The notes under the pieces: model-generated
The model's input: the letters and a program-made list of their open reading frames with translations, nothing else
What the model was told of the DNA's origin: nothing
The model's database searches: none
In this document: positions 19,101 through 27,589 of the stretch, in pieces
How positions within the stretch are numbered: the first letter of the stretch is position 1
Layout: every line of letters begins with the position of its first letter
NCBI GenBank assembly: GCA_965230425.1
Contig: CBDDKW010000020.1
Span: 62,001-126,000 of the forward strand
Reading direction: 5' to 3'
Source: CBDDKW01 sp965230425
GTDB taxonomy: Bacteria; Pseudomonadota; Gammaproteobacteria; UBA1113
Length of the DNA: 64,000 nt
Program-made: the position numbers and the translations under genes

Positions 19101-19313
19101 AAAAATGACGAAATAGAATTTATTGTGAACACTACTGAGGGTAAACAAGCCATTGCTGATTCTTTTGCTATCCGGCGTACAGCTTTACAACATAAAGTTT
19201 GTTACTCGACTACGTTAGCAGGTGCAAAAGCGACTATATTGGCAATGCGCCACAAAGCAAAAAATAAAGTAAACAGTGTCCAAGAGTTAGTTGCAACTAT
19301 TGCAGCAGAATAA
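16089..19313 (+). CDS. carB: Carbamoyl-phosphate synthase large subunit
   Basis: Synthetase subunit, 1074 residues, with two homologous ATP-grasp halves. The first half begins [20 protein letters not shown] and the second [20 protein letters not shown] (near residue 560). Other markers are [35 protein letters not shown] and [17 protein letters not shown]. The C-terminal MGS-like allosteric domain (from about residue 935) binds UMP/ornithine in relatives. Translation is likely coupled to carA by the overlap. All conserved halves are intact. Confidence 0.99.
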   Translation: [1074 protein letters not shown]

Positions 19314-19393
19314 CTAGAGATGCAAAATTAATTAAGATCAATGATACGTTTGTAAATACAGTTAACAACAAACGGTTATACGAGGATTAGATT

Positions 19394-19870
19394 ATGAACA
19401 GAGTACCTATTACCGTAGAAGGTGCAGAAAAACTAACAGCAGAATTGAACCATTTAAAAAAGGTTGAACGACCTAATGTGATTGAAGCCATTTCAGAGGC
19501 AAGAGCACATGGTGATTTAAAAGAAAATGCTGAATACCATGCTGCGCGTGAGAAGCAAAGTTTCTTAGAAGGTCGTATTGCAGATTTAGAAGGACAATTG
19601 TCCAATGCACAAGTGATCGATGTCACAAAAATCAACAATACAGGTAAAGTGATCTTCGGTTCTACCGTAGAATTAATTAATGATGACACCGATGAAAAAG
19701 TTGTTTACCAAATTGTGGGTGAATACGAAGCTGATATTAAGCAAAAGAAAATATCCATTAGCTCACCCATCGCCCGAGCGATTATCGGTAAAGAAGAAGG
19801 TGACGAAGTCATTGTTAATACACCCAGCGGTGAAGTGGCTTACGTGGTTGACCAAGTACTGTATGTTTAA
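19394..19870 (+). CDS. greA: Transcription elongation factor GreA
   Basis: GreA rescues backtracked RNA polymerase by stimulating transcript cleavage. It is 158 residues, the standard length. The N-terminal coiled coil carries the acidic tip and signature PNVIEAISEARAHGDLKENAEYHAAREKQ. The C-terminal FKBP-like domain carries FGSTVELIN, YQIVGEYEADI and the conserved SPIARAIIGKEEGDEVIV. It follows carB on the same strand, as in many gammaproteobacteria, with 80 bases between. Confidence 0.98.
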   Translation: MNRVPITVEGAEKLTAELNHLKKVERPNVIEAISEARAHGDLKENAEYHAAREKQSFLEGRIADLEGQLSNAQVIDVTKINNTGKVIFGSTVELINDDTDEKVVYQIVGEYEADIKQKKISISSPIARAIIGKEEGDEVIVNTPSGEVAYVVDQVLYV

Positions 19871-19871
19871 G

Positions 19872-19898
19872 AGTGATAACAGGATTGTTGTTATCACT
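19872..19898 (+). terminator. Hairpin after greA
   Basis: Perfect 10-bp inverted repeat AGTGATAACA / TGTTATCACT with a 7-base loop, starting one base after the greA stop. There is no clean T run after it, so termination may be inefficient. Confidence 0.55.
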
Positions 19899-19946
19899 TG
19901 AGGATTTACCTACAGATTAATAGCGATTTGTTGACTAGAAAAAAGT

Positions 19947-19990
19947 TGTCATCCCGAGTGCGAAGCACGTGGGATCTCCTGATGGTTTGA
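19947..19990. repeat. Dispersed intergenic repeat, copy 1
   Basis: A 44-base sequence beginning TGTCATCCCGAGTGCGAAG and ending CTCCTGATGGTTTGA. A second copy at 25532-25575 differs at two positions. The first half resembles the end of the MITE-like element at 35241-35364. Confidence 0.8.
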
Positions 19991-20208
19991 TTACACTGAA
20001 AGTATTAGGTAATTGCACGTATGGCAATAATCGCCGATACAGAAAACGTTCAGATTTGTGGCAAGGTTGGACGAAAAATTTATGAAAAGCGCGCAGTGTA
20101 TGCTTAATACATGAGCACTTTGAGTGGATTTTTCGTCCAAGATTGACCAAATATGGACGTTTCCACAACAATACTGAAAAATTATAATAATAAGAAAGAG
20201 GAAAAGCC

Positions 20209-20907
20209 ATGCTATATAAACTAATCGGTGTAACCATACTGGCTGCATTAACTGTACTACTATCTATCAGTGGCATATTTGAATACTTTGGTTTCCACAC
20301 TAGTAAGCTAGATAGCACCACAACAAAGCAAACAACAGATACCAAAATCAAAGTCAAAGACATTGATCCCAAAGCATTAAAAGTTGGTTTACGTGCCTAT
20401 GGTTGTGCGCGCAAGCAAGGCTTAGACGATAAACAGGTCTTAACTATTATTGACTATTCAAAACCTTCTTCAGAACCACGTATGTGGGTGCTGGATATGA
20501 AAAACAAAAAAGTCGATTTTGAAGAATTAGTTGCTCATGGTAAAGGTAGTGGCTTAAAAAACGCTCATGCATTTTCCAATAAAAGCCAAAGCCATCAATC
20601 AAGCTTAGGTGTCTTCTTAACTAAAAACACCTATATTGGCCATAAAGGTTATTCATTACGCTTAGAAGGTTTAGAAAAAGGTATTAACGATGCAGCCTTG
20701 AGCCGAGATGTGGTGGTGCATGGGGCTAACTATGTCAGTAAAGCCTTTGTCAAAAATACCGGCCGTTTAGGCCGCAGTTGGGGTTGTCCTGCTGTCAGTA
20801 AAAAATTAGCTAAGCCTACCATTGATAAAATCAAGAATGGTACGTTACTTGTAGCCTACTATCCAGATAAACACTGGCTGCAGAAATCAGAATATTTGCA
20901 TTGCTAA
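20209..20907 (+). CDS. YkuD_2-type murein L,D-transpeptidase-like protein
   Basis: A 232-residue protein with one N-terminal membrane segment (residues about 5-27), leaving the rest periplasmic. The domain matches the YkuD_2-like murein L,D-transpeptidase catalytic family: RMWVLDMKNKKVDFEELVAH, then HQSSLGVFLT, DVVVHGANY and GRLGRSWGCPAV. The His and Cys in the last two motifs are the likely catalytic pair. The family forms or edits 3-3 peptidoglycan cross-links or anchors lipoproteins; which applies here is unknown. It has its own upstream region and a strong terminator downstream. Confidence 0.85.
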   Translation: MLYKLIGVTILAALTVLLSISGIFEYFGFHTSKLDSTTTKQTTDTKIKVKDIDPKALKVGLRAYGCARKQGLDDKQVLTIIDYSKPSSEPRMWVLDMKNKKVDFEELVAHGKGSGLKNAHAFSNKSQSHQSSLGVFLTKNTYIGHKGYSLRLEGLEKGINDAALSRDVVVHGANYVSKAFVKNTGRLGRSWGCPAVSKKLAKPTIDKIKNGTLLVAYYPDKHWLQKSEYLHC

Positions 20908-20923
20908 GTATTTTAAAGAAAAG

Positions 20924-20949
20924 CAACTCCCCCGTTTACGGGGGAGTTG
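20924..20949. terminator. Bidirectional terminator between convergent genes
   Basis: Perfect 10-bp G/C-rich stem CAACTCCCCC / GGGGGAGTTG with a GTTTAC loop, placed between the transpeptidase-like gene and the convergent glutamate-synthase-like gene. Confidence 0.85.
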
Positions 20950-20970
20950 GATGACTTACAGCCTAGCTAT

Positions 20971-22545
20971 CTAAAAACTATCCGCACTTGCCTTAAACCA
21001 ATCTTTGGCAAAGATCCTGGGGACATTTTCTTTTAACAATGCCCCTGGTTCAATGTACTCATATAGCTCAGAGTAAGGTTTTGCGCGGGCATTATCAATG
21101 CGATGGAAAACATAGTCTGGATTTAATTCACTGATGCTGTGCACGCCCATAGCGCCTAATAATTCTAATGAACTTTCCATGGTTGCTGCATGGAAGTTAG
21201 CGACTCGCTTGTATTTATCATTCACCACTAAGCCACGGACTAAGCGTGGATTTTGTGTGGTAACACCAGTAGGGCAGGTATTAGCATTACACTGTAAGGA
21301 TTGAATACAGCCGATAGAAAATAGCATCGCCCGTGCAGAATTACACATATCTGCACCCAGAGCCAATTTGGTCACTAAATCAAAGCCACTAGCTATTTTG
21401 CCGCTACAGATGATACGCATTTTATCGCGCAAGTTTGTCCCTACCAAGGCATTGTGTACGAAGCGCAAACCATTATCTAATGGCTCACCGATATAATCAG
21501 TAAACTCAATCGGTGCGGCACCAGTACCACCTTCGGCACCGTCTACGGTAATAAAGTCAGGATATACATCCATCTCTAGCATGGCTTTACAGATAGCTAA
21601 AAATTGAGAGCGGATCCCCACACAAAGTTTAAAGCCTACGGGTTTACCACCGCTGAGTTCGCGTAACTGAGTAATAAATTGCAATAATTCTTTTGGTGTA
21701 GAAAATGCAGTATGTGCTGGTGGTGATAAGCAGTCTTTACCCATTTCAATACCACGAATTTCAGCGATTTCAGCCGTAATTTTTGCTGCAGGTAGTAAAC
21801 CACCATGGGAAGGCTTAGCGCCTTGGGAAATTTTAATTTCAACCATTTTGACTTGTTCATGAGCAACTTTTTTCTGGAATTGCTCAGGATCAAAATTGCC
21901 TTCTTTAGTACGACAACCAAAATAAGCGGTACCTAATTGCCAAATCAAATCACCACCGCCAGCAAGATGATGTGAGCTTAAACCACCTTCACCGGTATTG
22001 TGGGCAAAATTACCAAGCTTGGCGCCTTTATTGAGGGCTAGCACGGCATTAGCACTGAGTGCACCAAAACTCATAGCTGAAACATTTAAGCGAGATGCAT
22101 GGTAAGGTTGTTTACAATCTTTACCGCCTACCATGATCCGCTCTTCTGATTCATCTAATACCGTGGGTGCTAGTGATTGACGAATGGAGTTGAAGCCTGG
22201 ACGATGAATATCTTGTTGAGTACCGAAGGGGAGTGTATCACGTACAGCTTTGGCGCGTTGATAGACTAAAGTACGGGTTTCGCGATCAAAGGGACGCTCA
22301 CTTTGATTTGTAGCGATAAAGTACTGTTGAATTTCAGGGCGGATAAATTCCAGCATGTAACGAAAATGCCCTAATAATGGGAAATTACGTAGTACTGCGT
22401 GTTTCTTTTGGAAGAAATCCCAGATGCCGATACCAATTAATACCACGGCTAAGCCAATGACAAAACCGACATTTAATTTTTCATAGATATCAAACAGAAT
22501 CACAACCGCAATAATCGTAGCGACGACGATAACCAGACGTTTCAT
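20971..22545 (-). CDS. FMN-binding glutamate synthase family protein, membrane-anchored
   Basis: A 524-residue protein with the GltB FMN/Fe-S synthase domain but no amidotransferase domain. Two hydrophobic N-terminal segments (residues about 2-20 and 28-45) suggest membrane anchoring. The catalytic domain is recognisable from MSFGALSANAVLALNKGA, HNTGEGGLSSHH, KISQGAKPSHGGLLPAAKIT, DGAEGGTGAAPIEFTDYIG and the Cys-rich CNANTCPTGVTTQNP, which supplies 3Fe-4S cluster ligands. Such stand-alone proteins are widespread; their physiological substrate is not firmly known. It lies 15 bases downstream of the TPR/OGT-like gene, suggesting co-transcription. Confidence 0.88.
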   Translation of the reverse strand: MKRLVIVVATIIAVVILFDIYEKLNVGFVIGLAVVLIGIGIWDFFQKKHAVLRNFPLLGHFRYMLEFIRPEIQQYFIATNQSERPFDRETRTLVYQRAKAVRDTLPFGTQQDIHRPGFNSIRQSLAPTVLDESEERIMVGGKDCKQPYHASRLNVSAMSFGALSANAVLALNKGAKLGNFAHNTGEGGLSSHHLAGGGDLIWQLGTAYFGCRTKEGNFDPEQFQKKVAHEQVKMVEIKISQGAKPSHGGLLPAAKITAEIAEIRGIEMGKDCLSPPAHTAFSTPKELLQFITQLRELSGGKPVGFKLCVGIRSQFLAICKAMLEMDVYPDFITVDGAEGGTGAAPIEFTDYIGEPLDNGLRFVHNALVGTNLRDKMRIICSGKIASGFDLVTKLALGADMCNSARAMLFSIGCIQSLQCNANTCPTGVTTQNPRLVRGLVVNDKYKRVANFHAATMESSLELLGAMGVHSISELNPDYVFHRIDNARAKPYSELYEYIEPGALLKENVPRIFAKDWFKASADSF

Positions 22546-22560
22546 AAAGTTTACTCCCTA

Positions 22561-24240
22561 TTAGCGAGTTTGTTGCTCGCAGTATTTTATCCACATTTCA
22601 CGATAGGCGGTTTCAATAGCTTCAGCCATTAAGGCGCCATTCATTAAGGTGGAGTTTTGCATATTAGCACGTAAATTAAGCCGAATACTTTCAAGTTTGT
22701 CTAAATCATTTGCTAGTGCCTTGGCTTTTTCAATATATTCATCGGCAGAATAAGCGATTAAGTCACCTAAGCCAATGCGGTTGATGATACTGGCACTGAC
22801 GCGAGATTGTGGTTTATCGCCACAGAGCGTGATTACAGGCACGCCCATCCACAATGATTCGCAGGTGGTGGTAGTGCCATTATAAGGACTAGTATCTAGG
22901 GCGATATCAATATGGTGAAAGCGTGATAAGTGCTCAAAGTAAGTGGTATCATAGTTATAGAGTACTAAGCGGTCCTCAGGAACCCCGGTTTCTTTGAATT
23001 GTTCAGTGACAATGGCTTTCACTTGCGGGTCACGTAAGATAATGTTTTTCATAAATAGTTTTGAGTCTGGCACGGCTTCTAATAATCTCGCCCAGATTTG
23101 CATCATGTTTTTGTTCACTTTACAGGGATTATGAAAAATAGAAAAACTAATAAAATTATTTTTACGTGCGGGTAAATAATTCGCATCAGGACAGCCTGTG
23201 GGTGCGGTATAGCAGTGACAGCCGTGAGGTAAATAAATTAATTTTTCTGTATAATATTTTTGTGCTTCCGGTGGTGGGTCAATCATTGCATCGGTAAAGC
23301 GATAATCGATAGCTTCCATACCTGAGGTATAAGCATAGCCTAAATAACTGACTTGAATAGGTGCTGGCTTGTAAGCAAATAATGGCATACGGTTATCTTT
23401 AGTATGCCCGGATAAATCCATAAGAATATCAATTTGTTTTTCTTGCACAAAGTTAGCTAATTCAGGATAACTCATAGTGTGTACATTATAATATTCTGTT
23501 GCCATGCGTTGAATTGATTCAGTGACTTTGTCGTGTTTTTGTTGATTAGCGAAACAGATCGGTTGAAATTTGCTTTTATCATGGTTCGCAAGAATATTCC
23601 CAATATAATAAGAGACGGGATGCATATTATAGTCACCTGATAAATAGCCAATACGTAAAGGTCTATCAGGTGAAAAATCAGTGATTTTAGTGGGTAGCGC
23701 TTCTATATCCTTAGTCTGTAATTCTTCCCAATGTCTATGTTCTTTATATAAGGTATCAAAATCCAGTTCACTGTCATAAAGCAAATTCAGCATCAGATTG
23801 CTATGAGCACGATTAGCTTTAGGGTCCACATCAAGTACCATTTTAAAATAGCGAGTCGCTTCTTTCACATCACCTAATTTAGTAAAAGAGTTAGCTAAAT
23901 TATTATAAGCACTGGTATCGTCTGGATTGACCTTATTAGCTTTCTTTTGTAACTCAAGCCCGGCCATGAATTCGCCACCGGCTTGCAGGATATTGGCTAA
24001 GTTAACCATACTCGGATAATGCTCAGGGTTAATGGCTAAAACCGCTTCATATTTACCCCGAGCAGCATGGTATTCCTTACGCAAATCAAAGGATAGGGCC
24101 AGAAAGTACAGGGCATTCAAATCATCAGGCCGCTGTTGCAAAATCTCTTCGCTAACCACTTGCATTTGCTCATACTGCTGCATTTCTAACAGAGATTTTA
24201 TATGCTTGTATGCTTCATTGATGGTTACAGTTTGCTTCAC
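22561..24240 (-). CDS. TPR protein with O-GlcNAc-transferase-like (GT41) domain
   Basis: A 559-residue protein. Residues about 5-165 contain tetratricopeptide repeats (for example DLNALYFLALSFDLRKEYH and AYNNLANSFTKLGDVKEATR). The rest matches the SPINDLY/OGT C-terminal glycosyltransferase: LRIGYLSGDYNMHPVSYYIG, ILMDLSGHTKDNRMPLFAYK, PAPIQVSYLGYAYTSGM, FISFSIFHNPCKVN and a nucleotide-sugar site near DTSPYNGTTTTCESLWMGVP. The family transfers a sugar to Ser/Thr of proteins. Target and donor are unknown; a host-directed or surface role is possible but unsupported here. It probably forms an operon with the FMN synthase-like gene. Confidence 0.88.
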   Translation of the reverse strand: MKQTVTINEAYKHIKSLLEMQQYEQMQVVSEEILQQRPDDLNALYFLALSFDLRKEYHAARGKYEAVLAINPEHYPSMVNLANILQAGGEFMAGLELQKKANKVNPDDTSAYNNLANSFTKLGDVKEATRYFKMVLDVDPKANRAHSNLMLNLLYDSELDFDTLYKEHRHWEELQTKDIEALPTKITDFSPDRPLRIGYLSGDYNMHPVSYYIGNILANHDKSKFQPICFANQQKHDKVTESIQRMATEYYNVHTMSYPELANFVQEKQIDILMDLSGHTKDNRMPLFAYKPAPIQVSYLGYAYTSGMEAIDYRFTDAMIDPPPEAQKYYTEKLIYLPHGCHCYTAPTGCPDANYLPARKNNFISFSIFHNPCKVNKNMMQIWARLLEAVPDSKLFMKNIILRDPQVKAIVTEQFKETGVPEDRLVLYNYDTTYFEHLSRFHHIDIALDTSPYNGTTTTCESLWMGVPVITLCGDKPQSRVSASIINRIGLGDLIAYSADEYIEKAKALANDLDKLESIRLNLRANMQNSTLMNGALMAEAIETAYREMWIKYCEQQTR

Positions 24241-24243
24241 GAG

Positions 24244-24519
24244 TTACTCCTTTTGCGATTCACGGTAAATCACGATAGTATGGCCTATGCTTTGTACCAG
24301 CTCGGCTGTTTGTTGTTGGCAAATATCCGCAGTGATCGCTTGGCGTGCTTCACGGTCGCTGGTAGGGATTTTAACTTTAATGAGTTCATGATCAGTGAGT
24401 GCGCGGTCAATTTCGTTGAGGACTGCTTCAGTTAGGCCATTGTTACCTAGTTGTACAATGGGCTTTAGGTGATGGGCTTGGCTTTTAAGTTGTTTTTTTT
24501 GTTGTGCTGTTAATGTCAT
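24244..24519 (-). CDS. yhbY: YhbY family RNA-binding protein
   Basis: A 91-residue CRS1/YhbY (CRM) domain protein that binds pre-ribosomal RNA in relatives. The motifs LTAQQKKQLKSQAHHLKPIVQLGNNG and ELIKVKIPT are characteristic. The frame stays open to 24696, but the ATG at 24519 gives the standard MTLTAQQKKQLK start and length. It lies next to the divergent rlmE gene, an arrangement conserved in gammaproteobacteria, and 3 bases upstream of the OGT-like gene, suggesting a shared transcript. Confidence 0.94.
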   Translation of the reverse strand: MTLTAQQKKQLKSQAHHLKPIVQLGNNGLTEAVLNEIDRALTDHELIKVKIPTSDREARQAITADICQQQTAELVQSIGHTIVIYRESQKE

Positions 24520-24532
24520 AGGATACCCTGTT

Positions 24533-24844
24533 ATGTCGTTTAAAAATAAAGCAGTGGCTAAGCCACGCTTCGTGAATGTAATGCCCAGTCCATTTAATAT
24601 AGTCAAATTATGGCTGGCTTGCATAATGATGGCGGGAGTTGCTGTTTGGTATGCATCATTTGATATTACCCCAGATCGTGGCCGCCAGGCGCTCATTGTA
24701 CTGATTTATAGTGTGCTGTCTGCGCTTTGGCTAGTTTTTTTGACTTATCGAGTGGCTAAACGCTGCCAAAGAGAGCAAAATGCGGCAAATTGCAAGGATA
24801 ATGACCAATCGCTTGGTAGAGATATAGATCATGAGAAAATCTAG
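24533..24844 (+). CDS. Small two-helix membrane protein of unknown function
   Basis: I do not recognise a family. The 103-residue product has two predicted membrane helices (about residues 24-42 and 55-75) and a hydrophilic charged C terminus. It starts 13 bases from the divergent yhbY ATG and overlaps the rlmE start by 14 bases, which implies translational coupling with rlmE. Its position right before rlmE is reminiscent of small uncharacterised genes in this locus in relatives. Confidence 0.6.
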   Translation: MSFKNKAVAKPRFVNVMPSPFNIVKLWLACIMMAGVAVWYASFDITPDRGRQALIVLIYSVLSALWLVFLTYRVAKRCQREQNAANCKDNDQSLGRDIDHEKI

Positions 24845-25466
24845 ACGCTCAAAGAGCAGTGGTCGCTGGTTACAGGAACATTTTGCTGATCCTTATGTGC
24901 ACAAGGCGCAAAAATTAGGCTATCGCGCCCGGGCTGCCTTTAAGTTATTAGAAATTCAAGAAAAAGATAAAATTATCACTCCAGGTATGGTAGTGGTTGA
25001 TTTAGGTGCAGCACCAGGTAGTTGGTCACAGATTGCCGCAAAATTGGTGGGAGACAAAGGTAGAGTCGTTGCTTTGGATATTCTTGATATTGAAAGTTTA
25101 GCTGGCGTGGAGATTATTCAGGGGGATTTCACCACAGATGAAGTCTATCAACAATTATTAGACACTCTCGCAGGCCAAGCCGTCGATGTGATCCTCTCCG
25201 ATATGGCACCGAATATGAGTGGCATGAATTCAGTGGATCAGCCGAGAGCGATGTACTTAGCTGAATTAAGCTTAGACTTTGCCAAGCAGACCTTAAAACC
25301 CGGCGGAACGTTTTTAACAAAAGTGTTTCAAGGTGAAGGTTTTGATAGTTATTTTAAATTAATGAAAAGCCAGTTTAACAATATGTATACGCGTAAACCT
25401 GAGGCATCAAGATCGCGTTCGCGAGAGGTGTATTTATTGGGGCGAGGGTTTAAGGGGGTAGAGTAG
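24831..25466 (+). CDS. rlmE: 23S rRNA (uridine-2'-O-)-methyltransferase RlmE
   Basis: FtsJ/RrmJ family enzyme methylating 23S rRNA U2552. The 211-residue protein has the basic N-terminal RSKSSGRWLQEHFADPYV with the catalytic Lys in YVHKAQKLGYRARAAFKLLE, the SAM motif VVDLGAAPGSWSQIAA, the catalytic Asp in ILSDMAPNMSG, the catalytic Lys in GTFLTKVFQGEGF and the catalytic Glu in SREVYLLGRGF. In many relatives ftsH follows directly; here it lies 11.4 kb downstream. Confidence 0.97.
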   Translation: MRKSRRSKSSGRWLQEHFADPYVHKAQKLGYRARAAFKLLEIQEKDKIITPGMVVVDLGAAPGSWSQIAAKLVGDKGRVVALDILDIESLAGVEIIQGDFTTDEVYQQLLDTLAGQAVDVILSDMAPNMSGMNSVDQPRAMYLAELSLDFAKQTLKPGGTFLTKVFQGEGFDSYFKLMKSQFNNMYTRKPEASRSRSREVYLLGRGFKGVE

Positions 25467-25531
25467 CTGTTCGTATGATGTTATCAACTATTCTGTGCTG
25501 TCATCAACTATGTTATTACTAGAAGCAGCAT

Positions 25532-25575
25532 TGTCATCCCGAGTGCGAAGTACGTGGGATCTCCTGATGATTTGA
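25532..25575. repeat. Dispersed intergenic repeat, copy 2
   Basis: Same 44-base sequence as at 19947-19990 with two substitutions. It lies in the space between rlmE and the SET/ankyrin gene, at the left edge of the accessory block. Confidence 0.8.
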
Positions 25576-25684
25576 CTACTTAGTAATCATACTCACTGAG
25601 CAAAATACAGCAAAAATAACCGTAATCTTCGGGTAACAACTCTGTTATAATCTGCCCGCAAAAACTAGACAATAAAAAAATACA

Positions 25685-27589
25685 ATGCCAACATTTATCA
25701 ACCATATACTTCAACAACGTTCACAGTTTCCTTCTTCCATGTTTTTATACCGTAATCGAGTGATATTTGATTGCAGTGAATATGGTATGTCAAATGCTCA
25801 CTTATCTATAAACGCTAATGAAAAAGAGCAACAGATTAGTTTCACCTGGCGAATTATTAGTGAAGATAATTCTTTAGGTGAACTCTTAGCCATATTGAAA
25901 ATTATTGATATTGATGCTGCTGAATTGAGTGATAAGAGACTCAATGATTATATAAAAATAAGCAAAGACAAAAATGGTAAAACACAGTATATCAATACTT
26001 TTACTTTCTCCATCGACAAAGTAGTTGAAGTTGAAAAATTCTTACAGGTATTTTGTTTCGTATATTATTATTTTTCTTTTTTTGCTGAAAAAGATAAAGT
26101 GCTTAAAGATTTTGTAAAAATAGTATTAGCTAGTTTAAATGATAGAATTAAAGCCACTCCTAGGAAAAATAAGCAGTTATTGCCTGAAGACTATAAATTA
26201 TCTGAGCAGCAGCGGAGGTTTTTACAGGCTAAACAAGCACCACTAATGGACTTAATACAGGACTTTGTGACTAATAGAAGTGATTTAAGACCTGTTCTTA
26301 ATACATTTGAAAAACAAAAAATTACAGCTAAAAATGGGCGTGTATCTATACAAAATATTGTAGTCGGGGATTTCTCTATCGGCACAGTGATACCGCAAAT
26401 TCGAGCTGCAGTGCAGCAGCCTGGAAAAGATCAAGTTAATAAATTACAGCAAGTACGTGTAGCACCAAAGCCAATGTCAGGAAGGGTAGCGTTGAATAAA
26501 ATTCAGCAAATGCCGCGACAAACGATTAAGTTTCGGGTGGGCTACCAAGGAATAATATATGGAATCTCTGGTGATGTTTACGAATTGTTGCGAGCGCATT
26601 TGATGGATTTGCATAGTCCTCTCTGCAATGGAATTACTATATTCAAGCACACAGAGAATCTTGAAGTAGCAAGCAGGATATTTAGTTTTCCAGATACAAG
26701 TGTAAAAGCTTTAAAGGCAATGCCAAAAGAAAGTGAGAGCCTTAATAACGACAGTCAATCCATAGAATTTATCAACCTGAGTGGCAAAGTGACCCTCTGT
26801 TATGATCCTCGCGTTGGATTAGATGTGATTGCTAATACACAGATCCCAGCCGGTACTCTAATCAAGTATGCAGGGCTTATTGGTACCCAATCTCCTGATA
26901 AACGTTATTGTGTTGCAAACGCAAATCCAGGTTTTGCACATATGCCTATAGACGCTAGAGAGCAGGGTAATCTTGCCAGTTTAATTAACCATGCACCGAC
27001 ACATGCTGAGGATAAAAATGGTTTAACTGCAAAGATAGAAACAGCAAATTGCGAATTAACTCATATAGTCATGGATGGTGTTAAAATACCCGCTATAAAA
27101 ATCATGCGAGATATACAGCCAGGAGAGCGTCTAAGTCGTGATTATGGTTTAACTGCTGCAGCATGGAAGCAGCAAGGCCAAGAACCTTATTATTTCAGTA
27201 ATACCGCTCAACGACACATGTTTAATGCGCAGCATCAATCAGTGCGTTTAAATCATGTGTACCCTAATCATCCATTACACTTTGCGGCGGCAATAGGTTG
27301 CTTACCGGCAGTCAAACAATTAGTACATGAAGGCACCGATCCACAATTAGTTATTCAAGGTCAGACAGCTATGCAGTGGGCGCAGCAATCAGGGCACGCT
27401 GACATTGCTGCCTATCTGCGAGATTTCATGGTAGAGGCAAAATTACGCAGCCAAGTCTTTACTCAATTTTATTTTCCCTATGACCCTCGATCACATGAAC
27501 AGTACCAACAAGTCACCACAGAAGAAGGCGGTATAGCTGATATAGACAAATCCAGCAGCGTACCTAAATTACGCGGTCTATTGCTGTAG
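25685..27589 (+). CDS. SET-domain plus ankyrin-repeat protein, candidate type IV effector
   Basis: A 634-residue protein. Residues 1-340 are not recognised. Residues about 365-500 form a SET domain: GLDVIANTQIPAGTLIKYAG, the NLASLINHAP motif (SAM-binding Asn-His, residues about 429-437) and DIQPGERLSRDYG (the YDYG-type catalytic end). Residues about 528-585 carry two ankyrin repeats (HPLHFAAAIGCLPAVKQLV and GQTAMQWAQQSGHADIAAYL). SET plus ankyrin is the layout of the Legionella histone-methylating effector RomA/LegAS4, so a host-chromatin-modifying effector is plausible. No signal peptide is present. A Glu-containing tail (VTTEEGG) would fit a Dot/Icm signal. Effector status is inference. Confidence 0.75.
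   Translation: MPTFINHILQQRSQFPSSMFLYRNRVIFDCSEYGMSNAHLSINANEKEQQISFTWRIISEDNSLGELLAILKIIDIDAAELSDKRLNDYIKISKDKNGKTQYINTFTFSIDKVVEVEKFLQVFCFVYYYFSFFAEKDKVLKDFVKIVLASLNDRIKATPRKNKQLLPEDYKLSEQQRRFLQAKQAPLMDLIQDFVTNRSDLRPVLNTFEKQKITAKNGRVSIQNIVVGDFSIGTVIPQIRAAVQQPGKDQVNKLQQVRVAPKPMSGRVALNKIQQMPRQTIKFRVGYQGIIYGISGDVYELLRAHLMDLHSPLCNGITIFKHTENLEVASRIFSFPDTSVKALKAMPKESESLNNDSQSIEFINLSGKVTLCYDPRVGLDVIANTQIPAGTLIKYAGLIGTQSPDKRYCVANANPGFAHMPIDAREQGNLASLINHAPTHAEDKNGLTAKIETANCELTHIVMDGVKIPAIKIMRDIQPGERLSRDYGLTAAAWKQQGQEPYYFSNTAQRHMFNAQHQSVRLNHVYPNHPLHFAAAIGCLPAVKQLVHEGTDPQLVIQGQTAMQWAQQSGHADIAAYLRDFMVEAKLRSQVFTQFYFPYDPRSHEQYQQVTTEEGGIADIDKSSSVPKLRGLLL

Larger units (their letters stand above)
19871..20208. 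other. Intergenic region between greA and the L,D-transpeptidase-like gene
   Basis: This 338-base stretch has no credible gene. It contains the hairpin after greA (19872-19898) and a 44-base dispersed repeat (19947-19990). The AT-rich leader probably carries the promoter and the AAGAGG-type Shine-Dalgarno for the next gene. Confidence 0.6.
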
